Positions 16,777-22,422 of a DNA stretch of 64,000 nt are shown one piece after another. The notes under the pieces were generated by a model. It was not told the DNA's origin. It did not search any database and saw nothing but the letters and a program-made list of their open reading frames with translations. Both the position numbers and the translations under genes were made by a program. The number at the start of each line of letters is the position of its first letter. Position 1 is the first letter of the stretch. Source of the stretch: CAZVVT01 sp964630595 (GTDB taxonomy: Bacteria > Chlamydiota > Chlamydiia > Chlamydiales > VFKH01); NCBI GenBank assembly GCA_964630595.1, contig CAZVVT010000003.1, positions 62,001 through 126,000 of the forward strand. The letters run 5' to 3'.

Positions 16777-17512
16777 GCGTAGTGACAGCAGAGATGGTGA
16801 AAACCCTGCGCGAGCGAACTGGCGTAGGGATGGCCAAGTGCAAAGAGGCCCTACAGGCGGCTTCCGGAGACATGGAGAAGGCAATCGCCGACCTTCGCAA
16901 GGCCGGGATCGCTTCGGCGGTCAAGAAAGAGGGCCGAGAAACGAAGGAAGGAACGATTATCGCCCACGATGGGGACAAGATCGTAGCGATCGTCGAAGTG
17001 AACACGGAGACGGATTTCGTCGCGAAGAACGACAGGTTTTTGGCGTTCGCAAGAGCTTTGGCGGCCCAAGTCGCGGCAACTATGCCGGCGAGCGTCGACC
17101 AGCTTTTGACCGCCCCTTTCAAGAGCGGCGCTCCTTCGATGGGCCACGCGCACCCTATAGCGGACGAAGCGAGCAGCGCTCATTCGATGGGCAGTGGCAA
17201 CCGCGCTCCTTCAACGGACCACGCGCACCACGCCCTTACGGGGACCGTGAGCGAAGACCATACAGTGGACCAAGAGAGGGCGGGGATCGTCCAAACTTTA
17301 GGCGAGAATATCAAGATCGCGCGCCTGGCCGTTATTCCGAAGGGCCCCGACGTTTCGATCGCAATGTACAGTCACATGGGCGGCCGGATAGTCACGTTAG
17401 TCGTGCTCCAAGGCGCTTCGGACCAGCAAGCACTGGCCAAAGAGATTGCCATGCACACGGCTGCGGAAGCTCCCCAGTGGCTGAAACCGGAGGAGATTCC
17501 TGCGAATCTTAA
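16733..17512 (+). CDS. Candidate overlapping gene: RG-rich low-complexity protein in an alternate frame over tsf
   Basis: 259 codons open from ATG 16733, with an AAGGA ribosome site 7 bp upstream. The frame crosses the rpsB end and the first three quarters of tsf. After about residue 14 the product has no Leu, Ile or Met; it is made of Arg, Gly, Asp, Ser, Pro and aromatics, like the RGG tails of RNA-binding proteins. It contains repeats (RSFDGPRAP, RSFDGQW, RSFNGPRAP, PYSG twice). Differences between repeats fall mostly at third positions of this frame, which are second positions of the tsf frame. Expression is unproven. The alternative is that only the insertion in tsf derives from such a gene. 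Arg/Gly enrichment is partly expected from C-ending codons followed by G. Confidence 0.45.
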   Translation: MNKDLELKSQETSHERSDSRDGENPARANWRRDGQVQRGPTGGFRRHGEGNRRPSQGRDRFGGQERGPRNEGRNDYRPRWGQDRSDRRSEHGDGFRREERQVFGVRKSFGGPSRGNYAGERRPAFDRPFQERRSFDGPRAPYSGRSEQRSFDGQWQPRSFNGPRAPRPYGDRERRPYSGPREGGDRPNFRREYQDRAPGRYSEGPRRFDRNVQSHGRPDSHVSRAPRRFGPASTGQRDCHAHGCGSSPVAETGGDSCES

Positions 17513-17747
17513 GGCGCAGGAAGAGGAGATTGCCAGAGCGCAAGTCAAGGGCAAGCCCGACAATATCGTGGGCAAAATCGTAGAGGGCAAATTAAATGCC
17601 TTCTACGACCAAAACTGTCTCCTCAAGCAGAAGTTTATCAAGGACAGCTCGATGTCTATCGAGCAGCTGGTAGAGCGCAAAGCCAAAGAAATCGGCAAGC
17701 CTCTACAAGTCGTCCGCTTCTTGCGCTGGCAAGTCGGCCAAGCGTAA
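16773..17747 (+). CDS. tsf: Elongation factor Ts with a repeat-bearing insertion
   Basis: 324 residues; guanine-nucleotide exchange factor for EF-Tu. The N-terminal UBA-like domain (VKTLRERTGVGMAKCKEAL) and the catalytic TDFVAKN motif (about 80-86) are intact. The core resumes at TLGENIKIARLA and runs to the C-terminal coiled coil and LQVVRFLRWQVG. Between QLLTAPF and the core lies a roughly 50-residue insertion rich in His, Ser and Ala (GAPSMGHAHP, APSTDHAHHA) that chlamydial EF-Ts proteins I recall do not have. It coincides with the repeats of the overlapping RG-rich frame. A strong terminator follows; pyrH, the next gene in Chlamydia, is missing. Confidence 0.95.
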   Translation: MSVVTAEMVKTLRERTGVGMAKCKEALQAASGDMEKAIADLRKAGIASAVKKEGRETKEGTIIAHDGDKIVAIVEVNTETDFVAKNDRFLAFARALAAQVAATMPASVDQLLTAPFKSGAPSMGHAHPIADEASSAHSMGSGNRAPSTDHAHHALTGTVSEDHTVDQERAGIVQTLGENIKIARLAVIPKGPDVSIAMYSHMGGRIVTLVVLQGASDQQALAKEIAMHTAAEAPQWLKPEEIPANLKAQEEEIARAQVKGKPDNIVGKIVEGKLNAFYDQNCLLKQKFIKDSSMSIEQLVERKAKEIGKPLQVVRFLRWQVGQA

Positions 17748-17753
17748 GTTTTT

Positions 17754-17782
17754 AGGGGGAGAGTTCTCTCCCCCTTGTTTTT
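17754..17782 (+). terminator. Rho-independent terminator after tsf
   Basis: AGGGGGAGAG and CTCTCCCCCT form a near-perfect stem with a minimal loop, followed by TGTTTTT. It ends the rpsB-tsf transcript before frr. Confidence 0.92.
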
Positions 17783-17811
17783 CCAATCCAAAAAATCTAC
17801 ACTCTTGAGCC

Positions 17812-18351
17812 ATGTCTATTCTTGATGATACCAAGTCTAAGATGGCGCAAGCCATTGAACACCTTAAAGCGGAATTCAAAGCCATCCGCACGGGTCGGGC
17901 CAATACCGCCGTACTCGACTCTGTAACAGTAGATGTATTTGGGACGGCCACGAAACTAAAGGCGCTTGCGGGCATTACCACCCCCGACAGTCGCTCGATT
18001 TTAGTGACCCCTTATGACCGCTCTCAAGCCTCCACGATTGCGAAAGCCATTGAAAAAGCAAATTTGAATTTGACACCCGTGGTGGATGGGCATTTGGTGC
18101 GCATTAAGGTGCCGCAAATGGACCAGGCCCAGCGCGGCGAGATGGTCAAGTTGGTCAAGCGCAAAGCGGAAGAGGGCAAGGTTTCCATTCGCGGCATTCG
18201 CCAAAAGGCCAATGATGCGATCAAGAAATCCGACCATGCGGAGGATGAGCGCAAGAGTTTTGAGAAAAAAGTCCAAGAGATGACAGACAAATCTTGTAAA
18301 GAGATTGATGAGCTAGCCGGGCATAAAGAAAAAGAAGTGCTGGAAGTTTAA
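17812..18351 (+). CDS. frr: Ribosome recycling factor
   Basis: 179 residues, about the usual 180-185. Signature motifs are HLKAEFKAIRTGRANTAVLD, GITTPDSRSILVTPYD, IEKANLNLTPVVDG and RIKVPQMDQAQRGEMVKLVKR. It releases mRNA and tRNA from post-termination ribosomes with EF-G. It lies directly after the tsf terminator without pyrH in between, and ahead of the tRNA-Glu/tRNA-Lys pair. Confidence 0.97.
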   Translation: MSILDDTKSKMAQAIEHLKAEFKAIRTGRANTAVLDSVTVDVFGTATKLKALAGITTPDSRSILVTPYDRSQASTIAKAIEKANLNLTPVVDGHLVRIKVPQMDQAQRGEMVKLVKRKAEEGKVSIRGIRQKANDAIKKSDHAEDERKSFEKKVQEMTDKSCKEIDELAGHKEKEVLEV

Positions 18352-18381
18352 ATCAGCGCTCGTGTAGATTTAGTCCCGCTT

Positions 18382-18403
18382 TTATAGGGGCAACCCCCTA
18401 TAA
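18382..18403 (+). terminator. Perfect hairpin between frr and tRNA-Glu
   Basis: TTATAGGGG and CCCCTATAA form a 9-bp stem with a CAAC loop ending one base before the tRNA. No T-run follows, so it may be a processing or attenuating hairpin rather than a classical terminator. Confidence 0.45.
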
Positions 18404-18404
18404 T

Positions 18405-18479
18405 GGCCCCATCGTCTAGTCAGGTCTAGGACACCGGATTTTCATTCCGTCAACAGGGGTTCGAATCCCCTTGGGGTCA
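18405..18479 (+). tRNA. tRNA-Glu (TTC)
   Basis: 75 nt. The acceptor GGCCCCA pairs with TGGGGTC (one G-T). The anticodon loop TTTTCAT contains TTC. The T-arm is AGGGGTTCGAATCCCCT. The base of the anticodon stem has one C-T mismatch. Confidence 0.93.
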
Positions 18480-18482
18480 AGG

Positions 18483-18556
18483 GAGTCTTTAGCTCAGTTG
18501 GTTAGAGCACCTCACTTTTAATGAGGGGGTCGATGGTTCGAGTCCATCAAGACTCA
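18483..18556 (+). tRNA. tRNA-Lys (TTT)
   Basis: 74 nt, 3 bp after tRNA-Glu and surely co-transcribed. The acceptor GAGTCTT pairs with AAGACTC. The D-arm reads TAGCTCAGTTGGTTAGAGC. The anticodon loop CTTTTAA contains TTT. The T-arm is GATGGTTCGAGTCCATC. Confidence 0.95.
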
Positions 18557-18620
18557 AAATTCCCCAGCAGTTTTCCCGTTAATTTTCTCTTAACGTTGGC
18601 GTGCTAAACTACTTGTTAGT

Positions 18621-20822
18621 ATGTCTACTGGAGATGTCACACTCTCAGTTTCCCCCACTACGCCCCCAGCGGCGGTTGTGTTTAATGAGACAGCGCTCAA
18701 GGCGCGTATGTCCTCATTGATGGGGCAGTACTGCGCTCATATTGATCGCCCCAAAGACCGCCTGATTCTTGCCTCCGATGTCCAAAGGCCGGGCATTCCT
18801 GCGCGCGCTTTTTCTTGGGTAGCAGAGAATCGCTGGCCTATTATCGCTGGACTCATTGTGACTATTGCAGCGGCCACTTTCCCCTTTATTGGGATTGCCA
18901 TTGCCGGTGCAGCGGGTGCAGCGGTAACAGCTGGTCTGACCTGGTCGGTGGTTGCTCCTCTGGCAATGGGCGGTATTGTTGCAGGTTCATTGACTACAGC
19001 GCGTATTGCTAGCCAATGGTTGTTCGCTCGCCGTACAGATTCCCAAACACAGCAAAAGCTTTTAACACTGAAAAACTTAAAAGGTGTTACGCCGGATGAG
19101 TTGTGGCAGCTGAATCGAGCCTACAAAGAGGGCAAGTGGGCGTATCGAGAAGCGCTAGCAGCGGTAGTGAACCAGATGAGAGTGAGAGAGACAATCTCTG
19201 CTGAGCAGCAAGACAGGCTCATTCAAGCCTTGCGAGGGTGCTATACCTGGTCGGGACTAGAAACGACATTGAAAGAGATGTTGAAGGCCGTTTCTGGTGG
19301 GGCAAACAGCAAAGAGGTACAAAGGGCTGCGGATACGGCTCAGGTACAAGCCTTTTCGGATTGGATAGAACCTTTGCAAGCTCTTGCTGGAGAAGAGGGG
19401 CTTTCTTGGCAGTGGCGGACTTTTCTGAACGATTATAAGATCTCTTTTTTCTCTTGGTTGTTAGAGCAGAGACAGTGGGGCGATGTTACGGAGGAAGAGG
19501 CTGAGCGATTAGCTGCGCGATTAGATGAAGTGTGGATGCCCGCGATGGCCAAAGTAGAGGAAGCTCCTCCAGGAGCTGCAGTACCTGCAACACCGCGCGT
19601 AAAAAAACGTTTGCTCGTAGCGAGTTGTACCGGTGGTGGTGGTCACGAAATTGGAGTAGAAGTGATTCGCAAAGCGCTGGAAAATGACCCCAATGTAGAG
19701 TGGGAAGTCAGCGTTGCTAGACCCATTGAGGAAGCAGGCGAAATCGTGACAACGGTGGCGAGGCTTTTTGGAAGTAAGCTGACCGGAATGGATTTGCAGA
19801 ACATGGCGGCTAAGCGTGATTGGAAGAAGCTGCAGTGGATCATTACCAATATCGGACCCCATTTCTACAAATTCAGCTATGGCAAGGCACAGAGAGTTTT
19901 CGAAGAAAGATTGAAGGCGGATCGACCCGATGCCGTAGTCTCCTTGATCCCCGTAGTGGCCAACCCTTTAAGTCGTGCATGCGGGAAATGGAATGTTCCC
20001 TATGTTCAGTACCCCTCGGACTTTATGTCGGGTCAGTATGTAACCGGTACGGACGCCTCTTCGCCGCGCTTCTTCCACAGTCTTGCTCTACCGGACTGGG
20101 CCTTGGTAGAGGGCCGTGGTTTAACAAAGGGGCTAGACCTTCGTCCCGGACAGCTCCTCATGGGTGGATACCACTTGAAACGCGCCAGCGGCGAGAAGAC
20201 TAAAGAGGAAATCATTGAAGCTCTGAAAATCCCGGAAAAAAATGCTAAGGGCGAAGACTTGCCCGACACGACTCTTGTGGTGCCAAACGGTAAGCCAATT
20301 ACTTCGATCATGATGGGTTCTTTGGGCAGTACAGACATTGTTGAATATGCCAGAGCTCTTCTTGCAGAGCCTTCGCCAGGCCATGTGGTGCTTTTCTGTG
20401 GTCGAAACGATGAGATGCGTGAAATGCTTAAGAAAGAATTTGCGGCGCACTTGGATCCAAGTCATCCGCGTTCTTTGACGGTACTGGGATTTACGAAGAG
20501 AGCGCAGGACATCATTCGCATCAGTGACGTTTATCTAACCAAGCCAGGTGGAATGTCCGTTGCAGAAGGGTGGGATTTGATGTCACCGGGCCGATTCTTC
20601 TTAACGAAGCCTAGCTTGAAGAACGAGGCTGGAAATACTGCGCTGACAGAGCGATTTGGCTTTGGAAGAGTGGTGCGTGGCCCCGAAGATTTCGCTGCAC
20701 AATCTCGCGAAGCTCTGAGCAAGAAAATCACAGCGCGCACAGATCGACAGCGCGCCTTGTTGATGCCGAGCTGGAAGCTCTCTACTACGCTGGCACATAC
20801 GCTAGCTGCTGTTGCAGCTTAA
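18621..20822 (+). CDS. Membrane-anchored GT-B glycosyltransferase (MGDG synthase/MurG-like) with Inc-like N-terminus
   Basis: 733 residues. After a polar N-terminus, residues 70-130 form a bilobed hydrophobic region (IIAGLIVTIAAATFPFIGIA, then AVTAGLTWSVVAPLAMGGIV), the pattern of Inc proteins. A helical linker follows (about 140-320), then a GT-B catalytic region (about 325-730). That region has VASCTGGGGHEIGVEVI (the Gly-rich loop of diacylglycerol galactosyltransferases), VVSLIPVVANPLS, PYVQYPSDFM, SIMMGSLGSTD and TKPGGMSVAEGW (donor site). It could glycosylate a lipid at the cell or inclusion membrane; the acceptor cannot be told. The 3' end overlaps sthA convergently by 4 bp. Confidence 0.75.
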   Translation: MSTGDVTLSVSPTTPPAAVVFNETALKARMSSLMGQYCAHIDRPKDRLILASDVQRPGIPARAFSWVAENRWPIIAGLIVTIAAATFPFIGIAIAGAAGAAVTAGLTWSVVAPLAMGGIVAGSLTTARIASQWLFARRTDSQTQQKLLTLKNLKGVTPDELWQLNRAYKEGKWAYREALAAVVNQMRVRETISAEQQDRLIQALRGCYTWSGLETTLKEMLKAVSGGANSKEVQRAADTAQVQAFSDWIEPLQALAGEEGLSWQWRTFLNDYKISFFSWLLEQRQWGDVTEEEAERLAARLDEVWMPAMAKVEEAPPGAAVPATPRVKKRLLVASCTGGGGHEIGVEVIRKALENDPNVEWEVSVARPIEEAGEIVTTVARLFGSKLTGMDLQNMAAKRDWKKLQWIITNIGPHFYKFSYGKAQRVFEERLKADRPDAVVSLIPVVANPLSRACGKWNVPYVQYPSDFMSGQYVTGTDASSPRFFHSLALPDWALVEGRGLTKGLDLRPGQLLMGGYHLKRASGEKTKEEIIEALKIPEKNAKGEDLPDTTLVVPNGKPITSIMMGSLGSTDIVEYARALLAEPSPGHVVLFCGRNDEMREMLKKEFAAHLDPSHPRSLTVLGFTKRAQDIIRISDVYLTKPGGMSVAEGWDLMSPGRFFLTKPSLKNEAGNTALTERFGFGRVVRGPEDFAAQSREALSKKITARTDRQRALLMPSWKLSTTLAHTLAAVAA

Positions 20823-22255
20823 ACCTTAATCTTATGACCGCTTAAGTTCCCCAAACCATCGTACGCTGCATATTTATAGAGATCGTGCAGTGTTGGGTAG
20901 TTGAAGACGGTGGAGATAACGTGCATCAAGGTCTTTTGGTTTTCAATGAGGGAAAGGCCGAAGTGAACCAGTTCGGTAGCGAGGGGGCCAATGACGTGTA
21001 CGCCGCGGATAATCATATCCTCTTTGGTAAAGATCAGTTTGAGTAGGCCCTCTTGGGCGCCCATGATCTTGCCGCGCGGCATATCGGTATGGCGGGCCAT
21101 GCCTGTGCAGTAGTTCATATTTTGCTTTTGGGCCTCCTGCTCCGTGATGCCGACCATGGAGACCTCCGGTACAGTATAGATACCGTAGGGAAAGAGTTTG
21201 GGTAGAGCGTCGAGGTCCTTGGTATTGAAGATATGGGTAACGGCAACACGGCCTTGGTCCATCGAAGTGGAGGCAAGGGCGGGAAAGCCGATTACATCGC
21301 CGACAGCGTAGATGTTGGGCACGGCCGTCTGGTATTTTTCATTCACTTCGATGATTTCTCGCTTGCCAACCTTGACGCCGATTTTTTCCAGATCCATGCC
21401 TGAAGTTGTGCCGTTGCGCCCTGCGGCGTAGAGGAACATATCAACGTGCAGCCACTTGCCATTTTCTAGTCCGACACGCAAAAACTCTCGATCCGAATCA
21501 GGTACATTCACCGCCTTAATGGAATCATTAAAGAGAATCTCGACCTGGTCGCGCTCCATGCAGCGCATGAGCTCTGCTGTGAGCTCTTGGTCGACGAAGG
21601 GGAGAATCGCTGCGGTGCGGTTCACTAAGTAGACCTTGGTGCCCATGGTGGCAAAAATAGTGGCATATTCGCAGCCGATCACGCCTGCGCCCACGATGCA
21701 GATCGATTGAGGGATGCGTGTGATGCTCAAGATGGTATCGGAATCGAGAACGCGTTTGCCATCGAAGGGAATTTCTGGCGGATGGAAGGGGTAAGAGCCG
21801 GTTGCAATGATGATGTTATCGCTCTGAATCTGGGTATCACCGACGGAAATCGTGTTTTTGTCGACGAACTTGGCAAAGCCGTGGTAGATGGTGCAGCCGT
21901 GGCGCTCTAGGTTGCGGTGGACCTCGTTGCCCTCACTTTGGATGACGTAGTTCTTGCGGAACATGAAGTCGTCGATGGTGGCCTGGTGCTTGAGAGAGCG
22001 TTCAACGCCGAAAAGACCGCGGTCATACTTGCCGGAGAAGAAAAGGGCGGTCTCCTTGAGCGTCTTCGAGGGCAGGGTGCCTGTATTGACCCCGGCGCCG
22101 CCGTAGGCCTTCTCTTTTTCCACAACGGCCACCTTTTTGCCAAAATAGGCGGCCTTCACAGCTGCCTTTTCGCCCGCAGGGCCCGTCCCGATCACGATCA
22201 AATCGTATTTGTCCATAACGGCATTAAAAGTCTTTTGGTAATATCCGCCAACCAT
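20819..22255 (-). CDS. sthA: Soluble pyridine nucleotide transhydrogenase-like flavoprotein
   Basis: 478 residues (465 if the MDKYDLIVIG methionine at 22216 is used, which fits homologues better). FAD-binding motif LIVIGTGPAGEKAA, second Rossmann fold CIVGAGVIGCEYATIF, and AVGDVIGFPALASTSMDQGR are those of the lipoamide dehydrogenase superfamily. The usual redox disulfide is replaced by VNTGTLPSKTL, matching SthA (T-GT-PSK) rather than Lpd. It would transfer hydride between NADPH and NAD+. It is divergent from glgP across a large palindrome that begins 8 bp from its start codon. Confidence 0.85.
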   Translation of the reverse strand: MVGGYYQKTFNAVMDKYDLIVIGTGPAGEKAAVKAAYFGKKVAVVEKEKAYGGAGVNTGTLPSKTLKETALFFSGKYDRGLFGVERSLKHQATIDDFMFRKNYVIQSEGNEVHRNLERHGCTIYHGFAKFVDKNTISVGDTQIQSDNIIIATGSYPFHPPEIPFDGKRVLDSDTILSITRIPQSICIVGAGVIGCEYATIFATMGTKVYLVNRTAAILPFVDQELTAELMRCMERDQVEILFNDSIKAVNVPDSDREFLRVGLENGKWLHVDMFLYAAGRNGTTSGMDLEKIGVKVGKREIIEVNEKYQTAVPNIYAVGDVIGFPALASTSMDQGRVAVTHIFNTKDLDALPKLFPYGIYTVPEVSMVGITEQEAQKQNMNYCTGMARHTDMPRGKIMGAQEGLLKLIFTKEDMIIRGVHVIGPLATELVHFGLSLIENQKTLMHVISTVFNYPTLHDLYKYAAYDGLGNLSGHKIKV

Positions 22256-22262
22256 GGAACGA

Positions 22263-22422
22263 ACCTAACTTGGCTGTTGGAGCGTGTTGAGATGCAAGAG
22301 ATTTTCGAGGGAAAGAGCCCGTCTGAAGCCGCTGGCATTGGCCAGAGGCCCCAAGACAGCGGCTTCAGACGGGCTGTTTCTCCGAAAGGACTTGCAGATC
22401 AGCCTGATACGACAGCCAAGTT
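22263..22422. repeat. Nested 160-bp imperfect palindrome between sthA and glgP
   Basis: The outer arms ACCTAACTTGGCTGT (22263-22277) and ACAGCCAAGTTAGGT (22408-22422) are perfect 15-mers. The inner arms at 22316-22334 and 22357-22375 form a perfect 19-bp stem (left arm starts AGCCCGTCTGAAGCCGCT) around a 22-base centre. The segments between them also align imperfectly as inverted copies (shared TGCAAG and TTTCG.GG). It covers the divergent promoter space and the first 44 codons assigned to glgP. Confidence 0.85.

Noticed and set aside
18399..18404. TATAAT as the -10 box of tRNA-Glu
   Set aside because: It ends one base before the mature tRNA and is part of the right arm of a perfect hairpin, too close for a normal promoter.
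21917..22291. N-terminal extension giving glgP about 1011 residues
   Set aside because: It lies antisense to sthA, has no family similarity, and would make the phosphorylase about 200 residues too long.
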